A stretch of DNA of 64,000 nucleotides from Acholoe squamosa (Eukaryota > Annelida > Polychaeta > Phyllodocida > Polynoidae). Position 1 is the first letter of the stretch; each line of letters starts with the position of its first letter. Positions 23,343-37,200 of the stretch are shown here, piece by piece. The stretch covers positions 13,011,282-13,075,281 of the forward strand of contig OX439039.1 in NCBI GenBank assembly GCA_949317995.1. Reading direction: 5' to 3'. Below the pieces are notes generated by a model. That model ran no database searches. It was not told the DNA's origin and worked only from the letters and a program-made list of their open reading frames with translations. Position numbers and translations under genes: made by a program.

Positions 23343-26300
23343 ATGAGCTCCAGACTCTTGGCTCGATCCCTGCGTCTCTTCCATAGACTGACGACAGCAG
23401 CCCCCCTCCAAGGTGCTACCCAACAGGGGAGGCTCCTAGTAGTGGGCGCCCCCAGGGTGCTATGGAGAGGGGTGAATACATCTACTCAGAGCCCAGCTCT
23501 GGGACTAAATGTAAAATCTGATGTCTATGAGAGAAGACACAAGGCTCTGCCAGGAGCAGGAAGAGCTGCCAACAGGGTGCGTAAACTTACCCTGTTAGAT
23601 GAGGACAGGATGGTGGAAGCCCTTTGGGCTGATGGGGAGGCCACACGCTACCCCTATGTGTGGTTAAGGGACAACTGTCAGTGTGAAACATGCTTTCACA
23701 GCTTTACAAAGGCTCGGCTGGCACTGATGAAGGACCTGGATGTTAATATTAAGCCAGAAAAAGTAGAGGTGGGTTGCAGCTTTAGAATTCATCTTTCTTT
23801 CCTCTACTGATTGTTCTGTGTCAGAAAACCACAGAATGATACATTTAAACTTGTTTTATTCAGGTACATGTAGTGGTTCAGAACACAAAATGAATTTAAA
23901 GGCTTTGCTTTATAATGTTTCGAACCACATAGGTAGTTTGCACATATATCTAAGGTGAGGGCTGAAAACAGAGATTTTCATACAGGCCATGCTGTGCATT
24001 CTTATTTGATTATGTCATAAATCATGCATTGTCTAGTCCCACGGCAACCCCTAATCTAAGGTCTTACTGCATGTGCTGATTGCCATCTTCACTCTTAGAA
24101 CAGGTGTTGAGAATCTAAACACATTCATAAACACAATGTTGTCCCATTTTTTGGAACGTGTTGAGACCCTAAACATGTTTAGAATTGAAGGTGTTTAGAC
24201 AGAAAGTGTTTAGAAAAAGTTAATGTTTAGGCTCTGATGAGTTTAGATTATCATTGTGTTTAGACATAATGTGTTCAGGTGTTTTGCTTTTATTCAAGAC
24301 TAGGGGGGACATCACTTAGAAGTAATCTAATAGAGCATTTATCCTTCCAGAATGTAGATGGTAATCCATTGTAGTTGGTGATTCTGTGGTTGGGGATTCC
24401 TCTCACCAAAAGGCACCTGAAAATAGAGAAGTCGCTAGTGTCAAATGGATTTTGCTTTATAAATTAAGAACAAAGCTAATTTTATTTATATTAATTGGTT
24501 GATATTGAGTATTTATCTAGTACATATATGAGCGAGCAATTCAAATTACTTATTGGCTTAGAAGGTTTCCAAATTGAATCATAAGGGAAACTTACTATGT
24601 AACAGTTCCTATATATAGAAAACTCCAAGTCAAGTAGGCCTATATGGGAATTTCCCTTTCCTGTCTCTATGATTGCCTGCCTAAGACTGACAGCATAATA
24701 TTATGGCAAGATGGGGACTCACTTGATAGTCTGTATGTAATTTGATACCAATGTATAGAGATACTACCATAAGTTAGCCTGTCCCCAATTCGACTAAAGA
24801 AGTGACATCCATCACTCTCCCACCAATTGGTTGCCTAGGTTACCACTGAGGTGGGATTAAGTGTCAGGGGATAAAGAGGGGTCCACTAAACACTATGGTA
24901 TTTCAAGTTTACAACCTCCATGTGTTTGGTTTTAAACACAAAAAAAAATGTCATGATGTAATTAGAAATTAAGCACAATATCACCCTAAACATGTTTATT
25001 TTCTAAACAACTTCATGACAGTGTCCCCTAGATACATGCCCTTTTGATGTGTAAATTTAAGAACAGTTTCTGCAAACAGTTTTTTCCAGAATTTATACAA
25101 TTTTATAATATCCAGGTAGACGCAGAGGGTAAGGAGGCCCTCATCACCTGGCAGGATGGTCACACCAGTCCTGTGGCTGCAGCCTGGCTCCGGGCTCGAT
25201 CCTTCACTGCCTCTCAACATGAAAACCGGGACCGTATGTTTAGAAGGAAACCCATCCTCTGGGGAGCTGAGATGCAGGGCACCATGCCTAAATTTGATTT
25301 TGATCAGGTACAAATGTTATTGAAGTGTTCTTTTTTTTCTAATGAGTTGACTCTTTTCATGAAAGTGGAAATCATGTGCATATACATCTATCAATTTAAA
25401 TGAATTTCATCTTCTCTGTTGCATTTACAGCAAATTACATAGAGTAAGAAATTGAATTAAAGACTGAACATGCATAAAATCAATTATGCATGAGCATGCA
25501 TAAAACCATAATCAAATATTCAGTATAGTGGAAGTATATTTCATCTTACATCGCCATTAAAGACCCCTTTTTTAAAACGCTCCAGTTGCTTGATGTGGAT
25601 AGATCCCTCTACAACATGCTAACCTCCATGGAAGAGTATGGCATGTGTATAATTAAAGGAGCCCCGAATGAAGAAGGTCAGGTTAAGAAGTTGGCAGACA
25701 GGATCTCCTTCATGAGGATGACTCCATTTGGGTGAGATGAGATTTACAAGGGTCAGATCACATGACATAAATCAGTCCACCTTTTTGGTTATGCTCAGAT
25801 GTTTAAAACACCCAAACTAATGTGGGGTAGGAGATGTATATACCTGGAGATATCCACCCCATAAAATGGCCAAAAATGGGATTACTGCTGATCAACATTG
25901 GTGATCATTGAATAAGCAGGTTGGTAATGTTGATTCAGCACCAACACACATTTTTAAAGCCGTGGCTAGGGTGAGCATCTCAATCAATGGATTTTCAAAA
26001 TTCAAAAAACATAGCTAGCTATGATCCTCCCTAAGGCCCCGTGCGACTACAGGCCTATGGTAAAGCCTTGGGGTGATGTAAGAGATAACTCTCATTCATT
26101 TATATATCACCATGCTTATCTAAATTCATGCTGACTTGGTTACACTTGCTACAATTAAAGCTTTATTAACAATCTGAATTAGAATTGGGTAACTTCATAT
26201 TCCAGATTTATATACACAGTAAAGACCCGCGAGGACCCACCAAACCTGGCTTGGACATCAGACCCTCTGGGTCTACATGTAGAATTTGTCTACCTTGACT

Positions 26301-28138
26301 ACACACCCGGAGTAAGCATTAACCATTACCCCTAGTCTTACTACTGGTAAATTATTTTACCAGAATATAAAAAGTAGTAGGAATAACCAAATATTGCAAA
26401 GCCTTGCCTAAAAGCCTACCTTGAATACCTGTTATGTGAGTTTTAGAGGGAATTAGTATGTAAAAGCCTGCCTATGATCTGAATATTATATTGAGAAAGG
26501 AAAGGAAAGTGGCATATATGGGAATGAAATAAAGAAAATTATTTTTGCTAAAGCTTTATAACAGTGGAAACCATTATCTATTTCACTTATATCGTGGACA
26601 ATTCTAGGGACTCGATTGATTATAAGTACACTACCTCATATTGCATCATGTATCTTACCATAAAGATCTTAAAACAAAGACTTGTTTAAAGATGAACCTA
26701 TCTCACCAAAGTTTTATTGCCTTGTTTGTTTAGTTTCAGATTCTGCAGTGCATTGTCCAGGCCGAGGGTGAGGGAGGTGAGAGTGAGCTTGTCGATGGGT
26801 TCCGAGCTGCTCATCAAATGAAGGAAGAGTACCCCTTCTACTACAAACTGCTCTCTGAGGTTCCTGTGGACTTCACAGATGTGGGATCAGACCTGTACCC
26901 CTACCACTACCTCGCCAGACACACCACCCTCACGTATGACTATTTTACATGTTTTCTTGTTTAATTGTTTTTTAATGCTTTATGAATTACGGTATATTTC
27001 TTATTACTTGACATTTATTTAATAGATATCAGTGAGTAATAGTTGTTTAATCCATAGGAGAAAAGGCATTAACCATAAGATTGACAGAATACATATTTGC
27101 ATTTTATCCACACATACGGGAATCAGATAGATAAAAGATGGGAGAGATTTGATGTAGACCCTTTTAAGGTATGCTAAAGAAGCCTGAATTAATATCACAG
27201 CAGAGCAATGCTGTACATAGGTTGTAGTTGTAAATGATGCCATGATAAATGGCTCTGCATTAACCTTGTTTAGGCACAATGTTGATGGTGAGTTGGAGGC
27301 TGTGAAATACAGTAATCAGACCAGGGACTCCTACCTGAGGGTGCCCTTGGAACTTGTCACCCCCTTTTACAAGGCAATGAGTGTGTTCAATGACTACCTC
27401 TACCTACCCGAGAATAGGATCTCCTTCAAACAACAGCCAGGTGAACTAAACTTTTTTTCAAGCGTTGTTTTTTTAAAGTATACCCCTCCCCCCCCCCCCA
27501 AAAAAAAAAAAAAAGATTTTTCGAAATCCAGCTTAAATTTGTTGTGCTATATACTGTGACAAACTATACAGTAAATACCAATGATAATCATATGTTAATT
27601 TTGGACAGTAATGGCTCAGATCAAGGACACCTTGGGTGTCATCTAGCAATTTCATCCATGTACTAGAAAAAGCAGAGGGAATATCAGTGACTAAAGTGTA
27701 GGCCTATAGCTAAGGACGTTGTCCTCTATGAACAACCTGGCACAACTTAAAGGGGATTGATATTTGAATCCCAACGATCGAACATGCTAACTTTAACCAG
27801 AGAACATCATGGCTAAAGCTGCTGGGTTTCATGTTGACAGTCAGACCCGATGACATATTCCTGTACATAGCCTCACAAAGTACAGAGAAGGCTAAAAGTA
27901 TCTCTTTCTACATAGCTTCTATGGAGTGCTTCATGAGATGTTACATGATCTAATCACCACTTTTACCCACCCAGGTGACATTGTTTGCCTCCACAATTAC
28001 CGGGTACTCACTGGTAGGGCAGGCTTCACCCAGACTCCTCACAGCTCTACACGCCACTTTGAGGGCTGCTACCTGGACTGGGATGATGCCCACTCCAGGA
28101 GGAGACTGCTTCTCCAGGAACTGGGATTGGACCATTAA
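23343..28138 (+). CDS. BBOX1-like copy 2 with altered iron site (7 exons, 466 aa)
   Basis: Tandem paralogue of copy 1. Coding exons: 23343-23768, 25116-25307, 25586-25731, 26206-26311, 26734-26933, 27274-27440, 27975-28138; exons 2-7 have exactly the lengths and phases of copy 1, exon 1 is one codon shorter. All splice sites are GT/AG and there is no stop. The zinc site (CQCETC, DGH) and the 2-oxoglutarate Arg (TRHFEG) are kept. But the first iron motif reads HVE instead of HVD, and the distal iron His is Thr (VLTGRAGF against VLHGRTGF). HxE is tolerated in some family members; loss of the distal His normally abolishes iron binding. Either a pseudoenzyme or an enzyme with a changed metal site. 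The N-terminus again looks like a mitochondrial presequence. A possible AATAAA is at 28771. Confidence 0.85.
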
Positions 28139-28346
28139 GTAATACTATCATACATAAGGAACCATCAATGAAAGATTCTACATGAGCAACTTGCTTTTAT
28201 CACTAATTCTCAGTTTCAGTGTAAACATCCCTGCGCGACAATATTCCATCGCTTTACGTCAATCTATAGGGGAAAATAATTCATCAGTTTCCAAGGGGTT
28301 TTATTTCCAGAGGATATTCATATATGCCTTGTTCACTAGAAAGGTC

Positions 28347-28486
28347 AGGGATGAAAGTCACAGAGCACGAAAATCCCTGAAATGGTTCAATATTTGCCCC
28401 AAAAACCTGGGTTTCTATATGAATGTATAGGGCCCTGGAACTTCAAAATCCCTGAAATCAGGGAATTCCCTGAAGACTTTCATCCC
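28347..28486. mobile_element. 140-bp MITE-like repeat (AGGGATGAAAGTC ends), copy 1
   Basis: 13-bp terminal inverted repeats AGGGATGAAAGTC/GACTTTCATCCCT. Nearly identical to 39914-40054 in the same direction, implying recent mobility. A decayed partial copy starts at 30833, and related sequence (aaaaccttgaactctttcatccctg) ends at 29149. Confidence 0.8.
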
Positions 28487-30371
28487 TATAGGTGTTGTAT
28501 AAGGGTGTAGTTTGTCCTCAAATAACAGGAAAAGCTGTTTTCAAGATGTTGTTCGGATACTATATCCAAAATGTGCACATTATGGCCCTTTTGCAGAGTA
28601 TGTCCTAGGATCCCTTCAGAATGTTACTATATAGCTGTTTTCCAAGGTCTTGTTCGGATAGCATACCCAAAATATGCACCACCTGATCTACTGGTAGTGG
28701 TGCCTTTGCGTAACACGACCTAGGGACCAATTACAATGTTATGTATAGAGATAGGTCAAAGGGTGCAGGAAATAAATGACCAATATAGTTACATGGTAAA
28801 ATCATAACGCGCAGAAAAGGGGTATACTATCCGACACTCTTCTAGCATAGGAACTATAGCTTGCTGCTAAGACTAGACTGAAGAGTGGAACAAACACCAA
28901 TAAAGAGGGGAAAGTTTTCAAGGAAAAACTTGAGAATCCTTGAAAACCTTGAACTAAAACTGGCATGCTGCCACTGTATGCAGTGTTATGGGACCTGCCT
29001 GTGTGCATGTATGCAACCTCTGGAGGTAATTTGTGACTCCTTTATTCTGTTTTCAGAGGATTTTCAAGAAAACTAATTTTTCTTAAGTGAGTGAAAAAAA
29101 ACCTTGTAATCAAGGAAAACCTTGAACTCTTTCATCCCTGCTAGAAGCTAAAAGGTTTCACTTAAACTGAACACTATCTTGTTTCTCCCAAATCTTGACC
29201 AAAATTGAATTGACCAAATGATATTGATTCTCTTTTAGAAGGGGAGGCGAAAATGTGGGAAAAAAGATGTTGTGTTTTCTATTCTTAATGAGGCATGTGG
29301 AAATTTTCCAATACTTCCCAAACTGAAAATTCCACTCCCACCCTATTTCAGAAGTGATGGCTAACTGGATTACTGAAATATTACCCCTCCAATGGGGCAT
29401 ATTGGTATTGAGACAGGCCTGACCAGATAAAGAGATCAACCTAAATAGAAATATTGACTAGGAGTAGAATGAGCCAAAAGGACCAGGAGAGCCCTATCAA
29501 TCATACTTCCTATCTAGATGGGCCTTATCTAATATATTATAACCATTATACATGTATATCCAGAAGTACAGCTGACATGAGACCCTGTGTGAACCACACA
29601 TCTGGTAGGGCTGTTTGTACTAGTGGTACAAGGGTAAGAGTTGACAATCACCTGATGTTATTATCACCCATCAATCATGACAAGTAGTGTAATTCTGGTA
29701 AATCAACATACTTCTTGCCACTTAAAGCTGGGACAAGATCTGAAATACATAGATATTCTAATTTTTGCATATCTATCATCACCCCACTTTTGAAAGTGTC
29801 CTGCCAAAATCTCAATCTATTCAGTGCATTCTAACCATGTCAAATTCAAGCATATATGAGTGTAGAAATAAAATGCTTCCAGCATTTTATTCATGTCAAC
29901 AAGCAGTCTTGATTGTACCAGCACGGTAGCTCCATCTGAAGCCATAAAGCAGAGTATTCTATAATGGTGGTGAATTTAATCTGGATGCCTGGCAGCAGAG
30001 CAGACACCACTCAGTGCTGCTGCCAGGAGGCTTTGACCAGAACTAATTAACCAAGTGGTTTCCCCTCCCACCAAAGAGGATAGACCAGCTGAAAATAAAG
30101 TCCAATGATGTGCACATAATGAGCCATATCGTGCTATAATAAGTGGCACCCTATGACTTGGGAAGGGGTATATAATCCTCTGAAAAACATATCAGACAAC
30201 ACGATATCAGCTTTTATACCAGCTTTAAGGAGTGATCGATTTGTAAGAACGAGGAGGGGAGCAGGTGGTGGATTTTTGCATGTACAATTTACATTAAAGC
30301 CATTAACAATGTGGGATGTCCTATGGGCACCGCCATTACCAGCAAGCTACCACTAAGAGATGTCACAACGA
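28487..30371. other. No gene recognised
   Basis: Downstream of BBOX copy 2: probable 3' UTR to about 28790, then AT-rich DNA with decayed repeats (28885-29150). No domain-bearing frame. Confidence 0.45.
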
Positions 30372-30733
30372 TACCGCCATAATCTCCCACGTATAAGGTG
30401 CATCCTGCCTATAAGACACACCTAGAGTTTTGGAATATTGTCTAAAGAAATTTTAAAAATCCATAACTTTGGTTCTACTGAATGAATTTTCAAAATTCAA
30501 AAGGTTATGTGTAGCTTGGGCCCCAGACCCCCAGGGCCCCCTTATGTCCTATTATGACTTAAGTTAGGTGTACCTAAGGCACTCAAGGTCCTTCTTAACC
30601 CACCTATGTCCTATTATAACTTAGGGGTAGTGTAACATATCAAAAGAAAGGCCTTGGTGTCCCCCTTGTGGATCCAGTGACACTAAAACCCTGCGTATAA
30701 GACGCGCCTTATACGTGGGAGATAACGGCAGTT
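30372..30733. mobile_element. MITE, CCGTA...GCGC family
   Basis: Ends ataatctcccacgtataagg (left) and the inverted ccttatacgtgggagataac (right) are the family termini. Interior non-coding. Confidence 0.75.
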
Positions 30734-31080
30734 ACCATTTAGTAATCCAGCCTATTTCAATAATTGTGATGATTTTAGATGAAGGACGTAGTGTCCTTGG
30801 AAATGGGCACTGTTCTATCTCAGTATCTACAGGGATGAAAGTGACTGAGCACAAAAAAAAAACAACCCTGAAATGCTGAATTACAACCCCTTGATATATG
30901 ATACAATTAATCAAACTCTGTTGGAAACAGATATTAAAAAATAAAACAGAAGACCAAAAAATGTCTTATCACATCTCTAAAACCGTGTTGTGTTTAATTC
31001 CGATAAATATTACAACGCTTACTGGAAGCCATATACATATATACAAGGACTTAATCGACATGTGTGCGAGTGATTCTAAC

Positions 31081-31610
31081 TACCCATAGTACCTCACGCA
31101 TAAGGTGGACCTTGCATATGAGGTGCACCCTACGCTGGTCCCCGCAGGTATTTGAGGGCTATAGATACCCGCTGGCCATGTCTGATGACATTCTCTCCAG
31201 ATCATGGGGAGAAGTACTCTTGGTCTCCACTAGATGGGAGTATTTCTATTCTCCAATCACAAACTATATCTAAACATTTGTATAGGAGAGACAGGTTGAC
31301 CATTGAGGTGCTATGGTGCCCTCTTGTGAGTAAGGTTTAAAACAGGGGATGATTGACTGGTAACTTCTTAGACATGGCCTGCCTCTATGATGTCCTCAAA
31401 ATAGAGGCAGGTCGCCAGCCAAGGTGCACCCCTAATTCAGCCCCATCATATTAGGTTCCAGTGAGTCAAATTGCAATCATCAATAGTAGTGTTATAAGTT
31501 TACAGACCTCATGTATAACACACATCCCCAACTTTTGCTGATCCTGTCAGGTACACTATGGGTCCATATGCGCATATAAGCTGTACCTTATACGCGGGGT
31601 ACTGCGGTAC
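31081..31610. mobile_element. Diverged MITE, CCGTA...GCGC family
   Basis: Left end tagtacctcacgcataaggt and right end accttatacgcggggtactg are degenerate inverted termini of the same family. Interior non-coding. Confidence 0.55.
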
Positions 31611-31756
31611 TGATAATAGCCCTAAATAGATCACAGGTGAATAGCCTTTCTGCACATTGACGGTAAGTGACTTCTCCTGGTAGTATAAGATGCACAGAAG
31701 ACCAGGGTATTGGGAGAACCATGTCTAACTCTTTAAGGGCAGCATGGTTTGACAAT

Positions 31757-31958
31757 AGAGTTTTAGCAAAGCCGACATGGACGTATCCGTACACGCACCT
31801 CCTCTACGGAGCTACGTACGTACAGAACGTATCTAAGTGATTTGCTACGTGATGGCCATACGTAGAGCTCTTGGACTGCACACGCTTTGATGACGTAATC
31901 AACATGGTTGCCTGGTTACGCAATACGGATACGTTCACGTCGGGACTGCTAAAACTCT
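31757..31958. mobile_element. ~200-bp inverted-repeat element
   Basis: Arms agagttttagcaaagccgac...gacgtatccgta and their inverted match (tacggatacg...cgtcgg...gctaaaactct). Imperfect termini of about 37 bp. CpG-rich centre with ctacgtacgtac. Superfamily unknown. Confidence 0.65.
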
Positions 31959-31959
31959 C

Positions 31960-33075
31960 TAATGGATGACGTCCCTTCGTCATGTTGATACAGGAGAGAG
32001 CATGTCAACAGTACTATTCATACATTGACAGATGGCGCAGGAAGCATTTTTTATTTGTGTGGGAGGGGACACTACACTTTTTCTTTTATTATTTAGGCTT
32101 ATATAGTAGACCATCCTATCCCCCCCCCCATTTTATGCATTGACACAATGGTAGTGAGTTTTCCGCCAACACATCAATGGCGCACCAATGACAATTGGAT
32201 AAGGGGCCTTGAGCTATCATGGTTCCTTAAAGCGTTTGAATATTGAAAATCATATGTCGCTCAGTGGTGCAAAGACTACCTCCTATGGATGACCGTCCAG
32301 AACTCCCTCCAGTTTTGCTATTTTGTGGACAGTATTTCATCGTCAAGGTTGAAATTGGAGATTTGTGAAATAACAATATTCTAGTATGTTTGGATTGTTG
32401 TAGGGATGCTTTGCATTGTAGGTAACCAAACAAAATGTGAATGACAAGCCTCAATGTTTAATTTGTTGATGTTTGTTATTGACATCTATTGGTGTGGTCG
32501 AAGCATGGCATACCACCATTCAGTAATACTGTGACGTTGGGAGATATTCATTATATCACTACAGGGCTCATGGGTGCGGCTTATATGTGAGTTGTACAGT
32601 ATATGAGAAGTGCAGTGGTCTTATTTGGTTACATGAAGGACACATTTTCACATTGGCACTCTTCTTCCTGTCCGCTCACTATTAATCATCGTATCACATC
32701 TAATCACATCAATTTCTTAGTCTGCAGAACCTTACAAACCATAACAATATAATCCTGCTCGACTGAGGAGTGCCCTTATTGAAAAAAACAACTGCAAATA
32801 AAGCACCTTTTATCTCTACAATGAACTACAAACAAAACACAATATTTCTATTACATTGGTAGTTGTTGATTGTTTAACATGTGCTGGGCTTAAACTTTTT
32901 CATATATATTTATCATAAACACATCCAACATCAACATTTATGTAATGTCACTGTATCTACTGAAAGACAACGGAAAAGAAACCATCAGATATCATGAGAA
33001 CAATGCTCGGGAATTCAACTCAAAACATTCCAATTGTTGGATGATCACATGGGTGGGTTATCTGCAATATCTCCC
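31960..33075. other. No gene recognised
   Basis: AT-rich sequence between repeats; no exon or repeat with clear borders. Confidence 0.45.
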
Positions 33076-33273
33076 TACCGTAATCTCTTGCTTATAAGGC
33101 GCGTATACAGGGGGGTTCAGGAGGTTCCAAGGTGTCTTTCCTACATATCTCTTTTTGAGTTTTCAAAATTCTTTCAGTAGAACAAAATTCATGAATTATT
33201 TTTTTGGTCATATTCTAAAACTCTAGGTACGTCTCATACGCGGGGTGCGCTTTATATGCGGGAGATTACAGTA
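33076..33273. mobile_element. MITE, CCGTA...GCGC family, 198 bp
   Basis: Starts taccgtaatctcttgcttat and ends with the inverted atgcgggagattacagta. TA flanks as in the other copies. Confidence 0.8.
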
Positions 33274-34284
33274 CTTTTAAACAAAAGAAAAATACAACTA
33301 AGGCACGCATCATGGATAGCTCACCATGGCATACCCCATGTTTAATCAATAACGATAGCAAATGTTTGACTAGATATAATATTCGTATTGGTTGTCACAA
33401 TATTTGAAAACAAGAATATATGGGGAGAGCAAAGGATATACCAGAACATATTCCTCAATGAACATGCAATATTTTGACCCCCAGCGATTTCACATGAGGG
33501 TAGCCTGAGGGCACAAATATACAAAAGAAATAACAAATATACAAAGTAAGCAGTCGGTCTCCCAGTGGGTGTTACAAATCTCCGAGTCAATATCATGTAA
33601 CAGCATAAATTATTAAGCACTTTCTGTGATTCTCCCTTTACCCTCAGATATGTTCATAAGTTCTATTTTCAATAACATCGCTACCACTTCTTTTTCAGAT
33701 CAAAACCAACATGCATTACTTAGTAAATCAATCAGTATACACAGGTGGGAACCCGGAGCTTAATCCATATGTGCTAACCATTGAACCTTTCTACAAACTT
33801 GTGTTCATGTGAATTCAAAGTTTCCGCATGTTATCTTGACAATAGTTGTTCCTTTTTTCCTCCCACACTCAAACAGTCTTGACATGGGCCGCGGCTCTAT
33901 AACGTCAGACTCATACTGCCAATGTCTTTGGGTCAGACCAACCGAAATAGTCTATGAATTTGACTTATCCATCAATGTTTTACATTCAAAAATCGTATTT
34001 CTTTAGATGTAAACAAGCTTCATATAATAATAGAAATGGTTGTCTTTTTTTCCCTGCTCCATACATAAAATTAATCACACCAAGAAAAGGAATGACACTT
34101 TTAAAATCTTCTATTAAACTGAACCTATGTTTGACACTATAAATCCATAGACCACTTGTGAAGGAGCAACTTGGACAGGAATCAATCAGTGACATCTCAT
34201 TTAGTGACATCCCAAGGAGATGCAGTTATCACCTGTCCACAATTGCCTCACCCACTATCTGACCGGCAACATGAGGGGTCTGAC
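33274..34284 (-). other. Probable 3' UTR and downstream flank of SLC25A46
   Basis: Lies 3' of the SLC25A46 stop codon on the minus strand. No coding frame recognised. The polyadenylation site could not be placed. Confidence 0.35.
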
Positions 34285-37200
34285 TCACAGAGCCGTGAAC
34301 TCGTCCATACGGTGATGTGCAGGGGAGTAAGGCTGGGGCTGTTGGGGAGCCCTCTGTGGGGAGTAGTAGGAAGACTGTGCCGCCTGCTGCGGCTGTTGTT
34401 GGCGATATGGTGAATACTCGGGCTGCGGGTAGTACTGCTGCGGGTACGGAGGTGTCCCCGAGCCCGGCACCCGGCCTTGCAGCAAACGCTGCCGATCCGT
34501 CATCCTCTGCTGTTGCCCAGGGGTAGTTGTAGATGGCGGGATCTTTTGCGCGAGCTGCTCAAAGATGAACTTGGTGAGCTTCAAGACGGCCACATGGAGT
34601 GAGTATTGGAGCACTAAGGCACCAAAACCTTTGTATAGGCCAAGGACACCTTCTTCACGGAGGATGCAGCAGAAGCAGTCATACATGCCCTCGTAACGAG
34701 TGATGATGGGCATGACTCCAATGCCAGTGTCTGTGTTGTCGATAATGGTACGGGTACCCTGGAGGCAGAGCCGGTGCAGGACCGTCTCCAGTGGGTAGAG
34801 CATGGTGTCAGCGAGGAGGTTACCGGTGAATGTAGCGATCAGCTCTGCATAACGGTCCTCGTACTGTGCAGCCTCCTGTGATATAGCGGTATTCATATGT
34901 TCCTGCAAAAAAAATCCAACACTAAGGATTATGTGTGAAAAGAGGTTGTCTAATGTCTTACCCCTTGTTTGTTTTTAATGGGTATTCATTATATCTCTTT
35001 AGCCTATCAAGATTTTGAAAGGAATGCCTCTTTCATTCATACAGATTTTCTTGCATTTGACTGAAAACTATATTTCATTTCAGTTTTTGACTTACTTTAC
35101 ATATCTTCAAAGGAAGTTTTTAATTATTTTGCACCGATACAGATGTATATGCACACCACTGTGGCAAGTACCCCACCCCCCTCCAATTATCCTATGATGG
35201 TGATAGCAAACTTGATAAATCATCTAGAAACTAGAAAAATATAGACAATTATCAAATTTACCTTAGATTCCATGGCCTCAGACCGTAGGGATCCCAATAC
35301 AGTGCTCTGTGCCAGAGAAGTGATTATGTAATGGCCCAGACCATACAGCACACTTGGTAAAACGAGACTCCAAATAGGCAGCAGGCGAGTCGTTTGGGAC
35401 GCACTCCACCCAAACAAACGACCAGCACCCTCTCGTAGACAGTCAAACACGCCGGGGCGCTCACTGGCAATTTCACTCTACAATTGGTAATCACATAAGA
35501 CATGTAGTTTTATTTTTATCTATCATTTACAATTCATTGATATATGCATAATTAACCGTTTGAGAATGATTTATTTTAGGCAGCATCTGTGTGCATGAAT
35601 TTTTATAGTAAATGGTGCATTTAAATTGTCATATTATACAATGTATACATTGCACCCATTAGCGCATAAATCCAGAGATCCAAAAAAGAATTTCTTCAAA
35701 AATATTTTATAGAATCTATTAACATCATTAACACAAGGAAAACGATCATTAAATCCACATCTATGTATTTTGAATACCTGATGCGCTAAATGTTAATTTT
35801 TGAACTAAACATGGAAAATGTCCCATGAAATCGGGCAATGGCACATAATTTCTTGCTGCAATTGCGCCACTGGCCCATTCCAAAAATCCTACCAATATCC
35901 GTGCCTTTGTATTAGAAACATATAGATACCCTTTAGACCACTGCAACAAGAAAACTTTGATCACTTTACCTGGACAGTTTCAACAAGGCTCGCGGCATAG
36001 AAAGGTGTGACAACGACAATGCTCAGTCTGAAATTGAGGAAAAGGTCACTCGCTACATTTCCCATAGCACTAAGCAACAGCAAAATGTAGCAAATAAGAG
36101 AAAAATATTTCTTACACTTACACAGCTGTTGTTTTTATACTTTCATCTATTTCATCGATTTTTTTTTTTTCTTATTTCTTGTTATTTTTCTGGTTTTTTT
36201 TCCAAGTTGTGGAATCAACAATACACGCATAAGAAGCTTATTTTAGTGCTATTGACATGACTTAGTGGCTTCAAATTAACATTAATGGAAACTTACCCTT
36301 TGAGAAGGAGGTGTTCCAATAACTTCTTCATCGAACTGTGCCTGTTTGCTTCTCTAAAAGAGTAACATATATAGTAAATTGACAGTGAATGATTACATTA
36401 GAAGGCACAAATTCTTATGATTTGTAGCTTTGCTGCTGTTTTTGTTTTTGTTGTTCCTTCAATTATCAATAATCAAACACATAAAATTCTAATGACAGGT
36501 AGCTTTGTACTGTTTTTGTTGTTGCTGCAATTATCAAAATATTAAACTGAGCCGAAAATGGTTTTCATGGGGAATCAACAATGTTGTAAGATTTCTATGA
36601 CATATCTTTGCACTATCCTAAAATGTATGTGTACTTACTTTGGTAAGGGTGTGAATTCACTCAGCGCAGACTCACTAGCCACAGCCAGCGCCTTAACGGT
36701 CATGGCGCTCCCGACTCCCTTCCACATGGTAGTCAGAGTCTACAACAGGAACACGCATATAAAATTGTCATGCATCATTGATGCTGAAGATGAGAAATGG
36801 ACTTCATGGACAACAATAGTTTTGGTCGATGCTGCCACAGCGCCTAATTTCCCAAATTACTTTATTCTTGCGTATGAATAAGATAACGTCCTATAGCTTC
36901 ACAAAATACTATACTGAGGAAGCGGATTGTTGAACTGGCGCAGCCATTACTGGAACTTGTTACCAGCATGTTCTACCGTAATCTCCCGCGTAGAAGGCGC
37001 AGCTCGCGTAGAAGGCGCCCCCCCAACTCAGAGAAGGCCTTTTCACGTAGAAGGCGCACGTACCTCTTCTGGATCAATTTCCGGAAAAACCCGCGTATAA
37101 GGCGCCCCCCCAACTCACAGGGGGGCTGTTTCGCGTAGAAGGCGCCCCCCCTCCCCACCCCCCTCCCCACCCCCCCTTCCCCACCCCCCTATATGAGTCT

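Noticed and set aside
24100-24290. Repeated gtgtttaga motif in intron 1 of BBOX copy 2 as a regulatory array
   Set aside because: Irregular spacing and low complexity; looks like decayed simple repeats.
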